Source: SUG2458 sp963651465
Lineage (GTDB): Bacteria; Bacillota_I; Bacilli_A; RFN20; CAG-826
Direction: 5' to 3'
Assembly: GCA_963651465.1 (NCBI GenBank)
Contig: CAVJPS010000012.1
Location: forward strand, 106,515-170,514
DNA: 64,000 nt
Under the pieces are notes generated by a model. That model had not been told where the DNA came from. It saw only the letters and a list, made by a program, of their open reading frames with translations, and made no database searches. A program made the position numbers and the translations under genes. Shown here in pieces: positions 27,776-36,240 of the stretch (positions are counted from its first letter, which is position 1; every line of letters starts with the position of its first letter).

Positions 27776-28600
27776 ATGGCAAACGATGAAAATGAAATAA
27801 AGGAAGAAAAAGAAAATACGAAAAAGAAAAGCAAAAAAAGCACGATTGTATTAAACGCAATTACAAATGCTTTAAGTATAATTTTTGTAGCTTTTTCAGT
27901 TTTCATTATGATTGTTTCAATTTCTTCAAAAAACAATAAAGGAGTTCCAACATTTGGAAATAAATCATATTTATACGTTACTTCTGAATCTATGACTGGT
28001 ACAATTAATAAAGGCGATTTGATTGTTGTTGACCACTTAAATTTTAAATACGATAATGAAACTGAACAAATTGAACCTAGTATAGAATTAAAAGAAAATG
28101 AATCAATTATTTCATTCTTTATGGATATTAATGGTGATGGTAAAAATGAAATTGTTACTCACCAATTAATTGATATACAAGAAAATGGTACTTTTTATCA
28201 ATGTAAAGGTACATATGTTGCAAACGAAGGTGATGTACTTGCAACGCAAACAATTCATTATAGTAAAGTAATTGGAGTTTATGCTGGAAAGCGAATTCCT
28301 TATATAGGATCTATATATGCTTTTATGTTTGATACTCCATCCGCATGGGGCTTTGCAGTTGTAGTTGTTGCTCCAATGTTTATATTCTTCTGTTTTAAAG
28401 CTTATCAATTAATAGCAACTATTATTGAGACAAAAGAAGAAAATGCTAAAGTAAGAGCTGTTGAAATGGCAACTATTACAGAAGAAGAGAAAGAAAAACA
28501 AAAAGCTGCTATGAGAGCTGAAATTCTAAAAGAATTAGGGCTTGAAGAAAATAAAAAAGAATCTTCTGATGATAAAACAAAAGAAGATAAAAAAGAATAA
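27776..28600 (+). CDS. SipW-like signal peptidase (S26B), second copy
   Basis: The 274-residue protein has the Ser/His catalytic pair in TSESMTG (S72) and VTHQLID (H129), one membrane helix near residues 27-48 and another near 180-206, and a Lys/Glu-rich tail. Immediately before the catalytic His lies MDINGDGKNEI (D117 onward), a DxNxDG calcium-type loop not present in the other two copies. I start at ATG 27776, which has GGGAG 8 bases upstream; the ATG at 27761 overlaps that site. It follows the two large secreted proteins and is the likely processing enzyme for one or both. Confidence 0.86.
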   Translation: MANDENEIKEEKENTKKKSKKSTIVLNAITNALSIIFVAFSVFIMIVSISSKNNKGVPTFGNKSYLYVTSESMTGTINKGDLIVVDHLNFKYDNETEQIEPSIELKENESIISFFMDINGDGKNEIVTHQLIDIQENGTFYQCKGTYVANEGDVLATQTIHYSKVIGVYAGKRIPYIGSIYAFMFDTPSAWGFAVVVVAPMFIFFCFKAYQLIATIIETKEENAKVRAVEMATITEEEKEKQKAAMRAEILKELGLEENKKESSDDKTKEDKKE

Positions 28601-28654
28601 CTTTTCCTTGATTTGAATTTTGATTAATCAAACAAATTAGAAAGGAGATTTACG

Positions 28655-28933
28655 ATGACATATTTTTGGAATTATGTTCGTGATATGTGGGAAGCATTTG
28701 GAAAATACTTCATTAAGTTTTTTAAAGATGTATCTACATTTAAAGAAGGTCTAGAAGAATATGGTGCTATCTATCAATATTACAGCCCACATTTTGGTGT
28801 TGGTGGATGGATAATGTTTGTTCTTTATTATTTAGTTATAGTCTTTGCTATTGCTGGATTTATAACTTTAATACGTATGTTAATTCGTAAATTAAGAAAA
28901 AAAGGTAAAAATAAAGAAGAAAAAGATAACTAA
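28655..28933 (+). CDS. Small single-helix membrane protein related to the N-terminus of the next gene
   Basis: The 92-residue product has an amphipathic N-terminus (WNYVRDMWEAFGKYFIKFFKD), one membrane helix (GGWIMFVLYYLVIVFAIAGF, about residues 51-78) and a Lys/Arg-rich tail. The same pattern, NYV..MW..F followed by FGAGGWILFVIYYILI, opens the AAA+ protein at 29049, so the two share a membrane module. The ribosome binding site AAAGGAGA is strong. An AT-only 9-bp hairpin overlaps the stop codon (28931-28952). It is probably a partner or antagonist of the AAA+ protein in the membrane; that is inference. Confidence 0.78.
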   Translation: MTYFWNYVRDMWEAFGKYFIKFFKDVSTFKEGLEEYGAIYQYYSPHFGVGGWIMFVLYYLVIVFAIAGFITLIRMLIRKLRKKGKNKEEKDN

Positions 28934-29048
28934 TATAAATTTATTTATATTAAGATTAGATTGAATATGTTTTTCTACCCATATTTGGTCTATAATTTAT
29001 TTAATAACTAAAAAAAGTAGAAAATTTTTCACGAGGAGTGTGAGATTA

Positions 29049-30584
29049 ATGAAGGATTTTTTCAATTATGTCCAAAAAATGTGGCAAGTCTTTCTTAATA
29101 ATTTATGGACATTTTTAAAGGATACCTTTGGTACACCATGGTCTAAAGTTCCTGATGAATTTAGAGACTATCATGATATTTTTAGATTGTACAAAGATGG
29201 CTTTGGCGCCGGTGGTTGGATATTATTTGTTATATATTATATCTTAATTGCTGCTATTATCTTTGGTATTTTATTCTTGTTCTTTTTACTATTTAGAAAA
29301 CTCTTTAGAGTTTCAAAAAAAGCTCAAGAACAACAAGAATTAGTTGAACAAGTTGAAAGACTTAACTATGAACTTTATAAAGCAATTGATGAAAAGAATA
29401 AAATTCTTAATCTTAAAGTTAACGCTCTTGGTGGAAAATTACCTGAAGAAGAAGATGAAGAAAATGAAGAAACTTCAACTATTAATAGTGAATGTCGTTT
29501 TACAAAATTAGCTTTAGTTGATGAGAAATACAAAAACTACAATGCTCATATTGAAATGGATGAAGCTGATATGCTTAATCTAGAACAAATTTGTGATCGT
29601 TTCAGATTATTCTCAGCTTCACAATTAGGACTTTATTATAATATCCATATCGTTAGAGTTTTCTTTGCTGGTATGGGTGTTGGTAAGCTTCTTATTCTAG
29701 AAGGTATTTCTGGTACTGGTAAAACTTCCCTTCCTTATGCAATGGGTAAGTTCTTCCAAAATGGTGCTAAGATTTGTTCTGTTCAACCATCTTGGCGTGA
29801 CCGTTCAGAATTAATTGGTTATTACAATGAATTTACTAAGAAATTTAACGAAACTGAATTTTTAAAAGTTGTTTATGAATGTACATTCCGTGAAGACTGT
29901 AACATTTGTATTCTCGACGAAATGAACTTAGCTCGTATTGAATATTATTTTGCTGAATTCCTATCTATTATGGAAATGCCAAACGCAAACGAATGGAATG
30001 TTGAATTAATTCAATCACCAGATCCAAAGACAGACCCTGTTCATATTACTGATGGTAAGATGTTAATTCCTCAAAACATTTGGTTCATTGGTACAGCTAA
30101 CAACGATGACTCTACATTTACAATTTCCGATAAGGTTTATGACCGTGCTATTGTTATTTTCTTAAATAACAAGGCTGTTGCATTTGATGCTGAACGTACA
30201 GATCCAGTTAATGTTTCATATGCATATATGGATAAGCTTTATCAAGAAGCTTTAACAAACTACCCAATTTCAAATAAAATGATTGAAAAATTTGCTAAGC
30301 TTGACGAATTCGTCATTGCAAACTTCAAGTTGGCTTTTGGTAACCGTATTATGAAACAATTAAAACGTTTCGTTCCTATGTATGTTGCTTGTGGTGGTAC
30401 AGAACTTGAAGCATTTGACTATATTTTCTCAACAAAAATCTTAAAGAAGTTTGAATCACTTAATATCGGTTTCTTAAAAGATGAATTACGTGAATTATGT
30501 GATCAACTTGATAAATTATTTGGTAAAGGTACATTCCCTGAATCAAAGAAATATATTGAAGGCTTCATGAAGATGGGTGAATAA
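29049..30584 (+). CDS. Membrane-anchored McrB-like AAA+ ATPase
   Basis: The 511-residue protein has the membrane module described for the preceding gene (residues about 1-90), a coiled-coil linker (QEQQELVEQVERLNYEL), an acidic spacer, and an AAA+ domain from about residue 185. Walker A is EGISGTGKTSLP; PSWRDRSELIGYYN and the Walker B region CILDEMNLARIEYYFAEFL are typical of the McrB/dynein-related AAA_5 branch; sensor-1 is FIGTANNDDST, followed by DRAIVI. McrB normally drives the McrC nuclease; here the motor is tied to the membrane and its partner lacks a visible nuclease. ATG 29049 fits GAGGAG 10 bases upstream better than GTG 29040. Role: probably assembly or export remodelling at the membrane, by inference. 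Confidence 0.85.
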   Translation: MKDFFNYVQKMWQVFLNNLWTFLKDTFGTPWSKVPDEFRDYHDIFRLYKDGFGAGGWILFVIYYILIAAIIFGILFLFFLLFRKLFRVSKKAQEQQELVEQVERLNYELYKAIDEKNKILNLKVNALGGKLPEEEDEENEETSTINSECRFTKLALVDEKYKNYNAHIEMDEADMLNLEQICDRFRLFSASQLGLYYNIHIVRVFFAGMGVGKLLILEGISGTGKTSLPYAMGKFFQNGAKICSVQPSWRDRSELIGYYNEFTKKFNETEFLKVVYECTFREDCNICILDEMNLARIEYYFAEFLSIMEMPNANEWNVELIQSPDPKTDPVHITDGKMLIPQNIWFIGTANNDDSTFTISDKVYDRAIVIFLNNKAVAFDAERTDPVNVSYAYMDKLYQEALTNYPISNKMIEKFAKLDEFVIANFKLAFGNRIMKQLKRFVPMYVACGGTELEAFDYIFSTKILKKFESLNIGFLKDELRELCDQLDKLFGKGTFPESKKYIEGFMKMGE

Positions 30585-30624
30585 TACTCATCTTTTTGAA
30601 GGTTTAAAGGAAGGAGGTTAAATT

Positions 30625-32991
30625 ATGGCTAAAAAGAAACAAGAAGATGTTGGTGCTCAATATGAATTAACAGAAGCTGAAAAAGCCGGTATTGAAAGAG
30701 TTCATGAAAACTACGCAAACGCTATTAATACTGTTGTTGATAGTGACCAATACGCTCGTGAGTTTTTAGTTGCAATTAAATCCTCCCAAGACCAAGAAAT
30801 TACTCAAATCTCTCGTACCGAAACAAAACGTTACGATATGATTTGGATTGATAACTTTGAAAACGCTATTGGTGCTTTAGAAAATATTGCTAAAGACCCT
30901 AAAAAACACATTCGATTAGAACGTTATATTACTCCAATTGAACTTGCAAAAAAGATTTCAAGTGAATCAGTTATTCACTTATCATCCCACTCCCAATATG
31001 TTAAAGATATTGATAAAAATGGTAACGTTATTCCTAATAAGATTCTTACAGTTTCGGCTGAAGATGAATACGCAATTTACGAAAACCGTTTTATTAAAAC
31101 ACTTGTTGATCGTGCATTAAACTTTATTAATAAACGTTATGACTATATTACTAAGCACGCTGATACACGTGACTCTGACGTTGTTGTTATAAAAAACGTG
31201 GTTACAATTGGTGACGTTAAATACGAATATGAATCAAAAATTAAGATTTCAGTTCCTTCAGCTGATGAAGGTATGAAAGAAAAAAATGAACATATTTTTA
31301 AGAAAATTGAACTTATTAGACGCCGTTTAATGTTCATGGCACAAGGGTGGTTTATGGAACAATTAAAAGATTGTAAACCTGTTAACTCACCTATTATGCA
31401 AACTAACATTATTGTTAAAAACCCTAACTATAAAAAATGCCATATATTATGGAAATTTTTAGAGCGTTATGACAAACTTGGTATTTCAATTCATGTTAAA
31501 GAAGTTAATGCAAAGTTTGATCAAGCATATGTTGATGAACTTCAAAAAAATATGTTTGGTTCAATTATTTCATTACAAACAAATAAGACACGTGTTATTG
31601 ACTTAGCAAAAGTTAAAGCATATCGTATTCAACCTAAGATTGGTAATAAGGTTATCGATAAAGACTTCCTTGATAGTAAGTTTGATATTGATGGACATTA
31701 TTATGGTTCAAGTGTTATAACTCCTAAAATGCAAGCTTTACGTAAAAAACAAGAAGCTGCTAAGAAAGCTAAACTTAGAGCAATTGAACTTAAGAAAGCT
31801 GAAAGAGAAAAAGCACGTATTATTGCTAAATCTAAAGAAGAAGAAAGAATTAAGAAATTACGTGAAGAACAAGCTGAAGCTGCTGAAAGAGCACGTATTG
31901 CTGCTGAAAAAGCTGAAGCAAAACGCCGTGAAGAAGAACGTATTGCACAAGAAAAAGCTCGTGAAAAAGCAATTCTTGACGCTGAACACGAAGCATTATT
32001 ACGTGCTCGTGAAGCTTCTCGTCGTTTAGCTGAAGAAGACCGTATTAAAGAATTACGTATCTTGCGTCCTTCGGGTTTAACTGTTGAAGAAGAACAACAA
32101 CTCGCTATCTTTGAAGAAGCAAAACTTGCTATGGAAGAGATGGAAAAAGCACGTATCAAACGTATGGAAGAAATTAAAGGTCGTGAAGAATCTCGTAAAC
32201 AACAACTCGAAGATAAGATTAAAGCTCGTAAAGCTGCTCAAGAAGCACGTCTTCAACATCACCGTGATATGCTTGTTAAAGAACAAGAAGCAAAGAAAAA
32301 TAAATTACGTGATGTTCTTATGGCTCAAGCCCAAGCTCGTCTTGCTGCCTTAAGAGCTGCTGAAGAAGCTTTACGTCGTACTCAACAAGCTGAAGAAGAA
32401 GCATTCGAAGCTGAAGAGGATGAAGACTTTACATTTAGTGATGCATATGATGAAAATACAAATGAAGAATCTTCTATAGAAGAAGAAAATAAAGTTAATG
32501 AGCAACCTTCACTTAATGAAGAAGTTAACTTAAATACAAAAGGAGAATCTTCATCATCAGAAGCACAAAGTGATGATTCATATTATTATGAAGAGGATGA
32601 AGATTACGAAGATGATGACGACTTCGAATATGCAACTATTGATGAATTAAATGAATCAGTTAATGAAGAAAATGAAACAATTGAAGAATCGTTTGATGAA
32701 CAAGAAACTTTTTCTTCAGAAGACCATATTGAAGAACAAAAAATAGTTGATTCTAATGAACAAAGTTCATTAGAAAACACTGAAGAATTTGTTTCGAAAT
32801 CTTATGACGATATTAATGAAAAGTTACAAGAAGACGCTCAAGATATTAAGGAAGAAAATGACGAAACAATTGTTCCAGATGAAGTTATTAATCCTATGGA
32901 TGACGTAATAGAAGATAACAACTTTGAATCTACTTTCGATGATGAAAGTAAAGATGATGATGTTGAACCAATCGATGATAACTTTGCTTAA
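30625..32991 (+). CDS. Coiled-coil partner of the AAA+ ATPase with a possible DUF2357/McrC-like N-terminus
   Basis: The 788-residue protein has three parts. Residues 1-365 are globular, with AEDEYAIYENRFIKTLVDRAL near residue 150, which resembles the E-D-E-x-x-YENRF region of DUF2357/McrC-like proteins. Residues about 370-590 are a long highly charged coiled coil rich in Ala, Glu, Arg and Lys. Residues about 590-788 are an acidic tail dominated by Glu, Asp, Asn and Ser, likely disordered. No PD-(D/E)xK nuclease motif is seen. It has no membrane segment or signal peptide, so it is cytoplasmic. It starts 40 bases after the AAA+ gene with AAGGAGG. It is probably the partner protein that the AAA+ ring acts on; the DUF2357 link is a weak motif match. 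Confidence 0.7.
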   Translation: MAKKKQEDVGAQYELTEAEKAGIERVHENYANAINTVVDSDQYAREFLVAIKSSQDQEITQISRTETKRYDMIWIDNFENAIGALENIAKDPKKHIRLERYITPIELAKKISSESVIHLSSHSQYVKDIDKNGNVIPNKILTVSAEDEYAIYENRFIKTLVDRALNFINKRYDYITKHADTRDSDVVVIKNVVTIGDVKYEYESKIKISVPSADEGMKEKNEHIFKKIELIRRRLMFMAQGWFMEQLKDCKPVNSPIMQTNIIVKNPNYKKCHILWKFLERYDKLGISIHVKEVNAKFDQAYVDELQKNMFGSIISLQTNKTRVIDLAKVKAYRIQPKIGNKVIDKDFLDSKFDIDGHYYGSSVITPKMQALRKKQEAAKKAKLRAIELKKAEREKARIIAKSKEEERIKKLREEQAEAAERARIAAEKAEAKRREEERIAQEKAREKAILDAEHEALLRAREASRRLAEEDRIKELRILRPSGLTVEEEQQLAIFEEAKLAMEEMEKARIKRMEEIKGREESRKQQLEDKIKARKAAQEARLQHHRDMLVKEQEAKKNKLRDVLMAQAQARLAALRAAEEALRRTQQAEEEAFEAEEDEDFTFSDAYDENTNEESSIEEENKVNEQPSLNEEVNLNTKGESSSSEAQSDDSYYYEEDEDYEDDDDFEYATIDELNESVNEENETIEESFDEQETFSSEDHIEEQKIVDSNEQSSLENTEEFVSKSYDDINEKLQEDAQDIKEENDETIVPDEVINPMDDVIEDNNFESTFDDESKDDDVEPIDDNFA

Positions 32992-33044
32992 AAATCATCT
33001 AAACTTATTAAACTATTATTTAACGAAAGGCAGGCTTATAAAAT

Positions 33045-33794
33045 ATGAAAAGAGTTCTTAAAAAGACTATATCAATGTTTTTGACTGTATTTATCGTTTT
33101 ATTAGTAGCATTAAATATTATTGGACTTGCAACGAAAAAGAATAATTATGGAGCTCCAAAGTTCTTTAATTTAACTGTTCTTAATGTTGCAACAGATTCA
33201 ATGGAACCAACTTTAAGAGTTGGAACACTAGTATTTGTTAAATCGGTTACTGCTGAAGAGTTAGTCGCTCAAGAGAAGGATGCTGATGGAAACATTACAG
33301 TTGAAGGCGATATTATCACTTTCTATCGTAATAGTGATGAAAGAATTATTACTCATAGATTACTTAAGAAAACACTTAATAGTGATAAGACATATACTTT
33401 AGAGTGTTTCGGGGATAATATGACGTCTAGCCAATGTGTCAATAACGATTGTAGTGATTATCCTCATGACTTTATCAATTCTAAATATCTTATTGGTAAA
33501 GTTGTGTATGCCTCATATGGGTTAGGTTGTATCTACACCTTTATGTCAAATCGTTTTGTATCATTCATTCTTATTATTGTTCCAGGCCTTTATGTTATGA
33601 TAACAGCACTTGCAGATTTTATTGCACAAGTTAAAGAAGTTAAGCTAGAAAAAGAAGCAAATGAAAAAACTTTACTAGAAAATGGTGGTTTAACTCGCGA
33701 ACAAGAATTAGAAAAACTCAAAGAAGAATTAAAGAAACAGTATCGAAAAGATGTTGTTAATAAAGAAAAAAAGAAAGAAGAAAAGGAGGACTAA
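33045..33794 (+). CDS. SipW-like signal peptidase (S26B), third copy
   Basis: The 249-residue protein has an N-terminal membrane helix (residues about 8-28), the catalytic Ser in TDSMEPTL (S52), the His in ITHRLLKK (H104), a second helix near 165-195 and a charged tail. An insert of about 25 residues with four Cys (LECFGD; SSQCVNNDCSDY) sits after the His and is absent from the other two copies. It follows the AAA+ pair and ends 3 bases before the EAL gene, whose ribosome binding site lies inside its last codons. Confidence 0.88.
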   Translation: MKRVLKKTISMFLTVFIVLLVALNIIGLATKKNNYGAPKFFNLTVLNVATDSMEPTLRVGTLVFVKSVTAEELVAQEKDADGNITVEGDIITFYRNSDERIITHRLLKKTLNSDKTYTLECFGDNMTSSQCVNNDCSDYPHDFINSKYLIGKVVYASYGLGCIYTFMSNRFVSFILIIVPGLYVMITALADFIAQVKEVKLEKEANEKTLLENGGLTREQELEKLKEELKKQYRKDVVNKEKKKEEKED

Positions 33795-33797
33795 CAA

Positions 33798-35345
33798 ATG
33801 GAAAAATTTAGTCTTAAGAAGATTAATGCATGGATTGCTACATTAACTATTATTGGAATTTTATTGTTCGTAGCAATCGGTTTGTACTATGGTATTGTTG
33901 TTATTAGAATGCCTGATTTTACAACAAAAGAAAATGTTCGTTTGCTTTCGATTGTTGGTTCCTTGCTTCTATCATTTAACTGTTTCGTTGGTGCCTTAGT
34001 TTTAAGAGCAACAAAAGCAAGACGTAAAGAATATCGTACAGCTTATATTGATCGTAACTATAAAATTTATAATGAAAACTATTTCTTAGTTATTATTGGT
34101 CGTAAACGTGGTAGAAATAATAAACCTGGTTTCTTCTGTACACTGGATATTGATAGATCTAAAGAAGTTGCAACTACTGTTAATACTGCTACTCTTGAAG
34201 TTACAAAACAATTAACAAGTATTTGTGCGAAAACTCTTCAATCCCGTTATAACGCAATGAACCGTGTTGTTACTTATGCATACCGTTCATCAGGTGCATT
34301 CTTACTTTATTTTGAAACTGATGATCAAAAGAAATTAATTGAAGAATTAGAAGGCTTAAATAAAGCTATTTCATTTAATATTGTTAAAGAAAATATTGCT
34401 TCAACACTTGGTTTCCGTGCTTGTGTTATTCAAGATGATAACAAGAGTGATATTGAAGAATTACTTTCTAAATGTGAAATTGCTCGTAACTCTTCTTATT
34501 TACCACTTGAAGGTAATATCATTATCTTTGAAGAAACTATGATTCAAAAGACACTTGATGAAATGACTCTTGCTAAAGATATTGAAAAAGCTATTAGAAA
34601 TCGTGAATTTGAAGTTTATTATCAACCTAAATTTGATATTAAAAATGAACGTTTCGTCGGTGCCGAGGCTCTTGTTAGATGGCGCCACCCTGAAAAAGGA
34701 CTTGTATCTCCTGCAACATTTATCCCTTTTGCTGAACGTAATGACCAAATTATCGATATTGATAGATACTGTTTTGATCGTGTATGTCAAGATATTGCAT
34801 ACTGGAAGAAAAGAGGTACTCGTTTATTAAATATTTCTGTTAACTTATCTCGTAATGGTATTTACCGTACAGATATTATCGATTTCTTAACAGATACAAT
34901 GGCTAAATTCCAAGTATCACCACTTTTAATTGAACTTGAATTAACCGAATCTTCAGGTCAACGTGATATGTTATATATGTTATCGGTCATTAAACAATTA
35001 AAAGCTTTAAAAATTAAATTATCCGTTGATGATTTTGGTACTGGTTATTCATCATTATCTAATTTGCGTAAATTACCAATGGATACTTTGAAGATCGATA
35101 AATCATTCTTTGATGCTATTGAAGTTGATAAAAAAGCTCGTGATATTGTTAAAACAACAATTGCTATGGCTAAGGCTCTTGAAATGAAAGTTGTTGCTGA
35201 AGGTATTCAAACTGCAAAACAATACGCATTCTTAAAAGGCACTGATTGTGATATGATTCAAGGATATTATTTCTCTAAGCCTTTAAGTAGAGAAGAATTT
35301 GAAATTTTCTTAAAGAATAATGAATTCGAACATACAAAGAAATAG
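33798..35345 (+). CDS. Membrane c-di-GMP phosphodiesterase (degenerate GGDEF, intact EAL)
   Basis: The 515-residue protein has two N-terminal membrane helices (about residues 12-34 and 48-68), a GGDEF-like domain without the catalytic motif (about 85-250), and a C-terminal EAL domain (about 255-505). All key residues are present: AEALVRW (E290), ISVNLSRN, ELELTESS, VDDFGTGYSS (D411, D412), LKIDKSF, VAEGIQT and QGYYFSKPL. It should hydrolyse c-di-GMP to pGpG. It is coupled to the third signal peptidase gene, and the nucleosidase-like gene follows 12 bases later. Confidence 0.92.
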   Translation: MEKFSLKKINAWIATLTIIGILLFVAIGLYYGIVVIRMPDFTTKENVRLLSIVGSLLLSFNCFVGALVLRATKARRKEYRTAYIDRNYKIYNENYFLVIIGRKRGRNNKPGFFCTLDIDRSKEVATTVNTATLEVTKQLTSICAKTLQSRYNAMNRVVTYAYRSSGAFLLYFETDDQKKLIEELEGLNKAISFNIVKENIASTLGFRACVIQDDNKSDIEELLSKCEIARNSSYLPLEGNIIIFEETMIQKTLDEMTLAKDIEKAIRNREFEVYYQPKFDIKNERFVGAEALVRWRHPEKGLVSPATFIPFAERNDQIIDIDRYCFDRVCQDIAYWKKRGTRLLNISVNLSRNGIYRTDIIDFLTDTMAKFQVSPLLIELELTESSGQRDMLYMLSVIKQLKALKIKLSVDDFGTGYSSLSNLRKLPMDTLKIDKSFFDAIEVDKKARDIVKTTIAMAKALEMKVVAEGIQTAKQYAFLKGTDCDMIQGYYFSKPLSREEFEIFLKNNEFEHTKK

Positions 35346-35357
35346 GAGGAATGAAAG

Positions 35358-36080
35358 ATGATTTTAGTTTTAGGCTCCCGTCTTGACGATGTCGAATATG
35401 TCCAAAAAAGAATTATTGACCCACGTATAGAAGTTATTGCTAATAGATACGAAGTTTATATTGGTATTTATGGTGGTAAAGAAATTGCTTGTACTATGAT
35501 TGGATATGGTCAAGAAATGGCTAGTATGATTACTGCTTTATTAATTGAAAAATATAAACCATATTTGGTCGTTAATATCGGTACTGTTTCAAGTATTTCT
35601 CCTAACCTTGACCAAGGTGACTTATTTATTGCTGATCGTATTTATGCAATGGACGTCGATTTACTTGCTTTAGGTAAATATCGTTATGGTCAAATTCCTG
35701 AACTTCCAATGTTCTATACTTCAGAAAGTGATACTATTTTAACTATTAATGCTTTAAATGGTATGAACCAAAATAGACGTATTGTTCAAGGCGTTTTATT
35801 ATCAAGTAACAAATTCTACGATAATCTAGATGAAGTAAAAAATGTTATTAAAAATCACTTCTCTAAGATTAACAATATTGTTGCTGTTGATACTGAGGCA
35901 GCAGGTATGGCTGCAGCGTGTTATCTCTTCGATGTTCCTTTATTAGTATTTAAAGCATGTAGTTACGAAGTTGGTAACTCTCACCAATTATTATCTCGTG
36001 TCCGTATTGGTGTTGAACAAGCTCCTGATATTGGACAACTTTTATCCCTTTTATTCCAAGACTTCAATAAGAATTACTAG
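35358..36080 (+). CDS. MTA/SAH nucleosidase-fold protein, catalytic Asp missing
   Basis: The 240-residue protein belongs to the PNP/UDP phosphorylase superfamily: LVVNIGTVSSISPNLDQGD resembles the NxGTAGGL..GD motif, and VAVDTEAAGMAAACYLFDVP followed by LVFKACSYEV matches the VEMEatAIA...RAISD region. In active MTA/SAH nucleosidases the Asp of that RAISD is the proton donor; here it is Tyr (CSYE). The E of DTE is kept. It may therefore bind a nucleoside or nucleotide without hydrolysing it, or use another residue. It is the last gene of the run, with its own AGGAGG ribosome binding site. Confidence 0.72.
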   Translation: MILVLGSRLDDVEYVQKRIIDPRIEVIANRYEVYIGIYGGKEIACTMIGYGQEMASMITALLIEKYKPYLVVNIGTVSSISPNLDQGDLFIADRIYAMDVDLLALGKYRYGQIPELPMFYTSESDTILTINALNGMNQNRRIVQGVLLSSNKFYDNLDEVKNVIKNHFSKINNIVAVDTEAAGMAAACYLFDVPLLVFKACSYEVGNSHQLLSRVRIGVEQAPDIGQLLSLLFQDFNKNY

Positions 36081-36102
36081 AATAATTAAATAGCAGTACA
36101 AG

Positions 36103-36142
36103 TGTTGTTAATTTACTTATTCTAGCATATAAATTAACAACA
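36103..36142 (+). other. 13-bp perfect hairpin downstream of the surface-system run
   Basis: TGTTGTTAATTTA (36103-36115) pairs exactly with TAAATTAACAACA (36130-36142) around a 14-base loop, without a T-run. The loop contains TTATTCTAG, which can instead pair with CTAGAATAA at 36078-36086. It may protect the mRNA end. Confidence 0.55.
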
Positions 36143-36153
36143 TTTAACTATAC

Positions 36154-36194
36154 AACCGGTAGAAAATAGGGCATATCTACCGGTTTTTCTTTTG
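36154..36194 (+). terminator. Terminator closing the surface-system gene run
   Basis: AACCGGTAG / CTACCGGTT, 9-bp stem, followed by TTTCTTTTG. Confidence 0.88.
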
Positions 36195-36204
36195 TTTAAA
36201 ATAT

Positions 36205-36235
36205 ATAAAAAAATAGCATCCATTTAGGATGCTAT
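36205..36235 (-). terminator. Terminator of the dnaX-rsmI operon
   Basis: ATAGCATCC / GGATGCTAT stem; on the minus strand it is followed by seven T. It lies just beyond the rsmI stop. Confidence 0.88.
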
Positions 36236-36240
36236 AAGAG

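Noticed and set aside
31701..32353. Several open frames of 69-152 residues around the coiled-coil gene
   Set aside because: Repetitive Glu/Lys/Ala codons of the coiled coil leave the other frames open; the products are low-complexity Ser/Arg or Lys/Leu strings.
29049..32991. Classical McrBC restriction system
   Set aside because: The ATPase is membrane-anchored, no nuclease motif is visible in the partner, and the neighbours are secretion genes; a defence role is not excluded but not supported.
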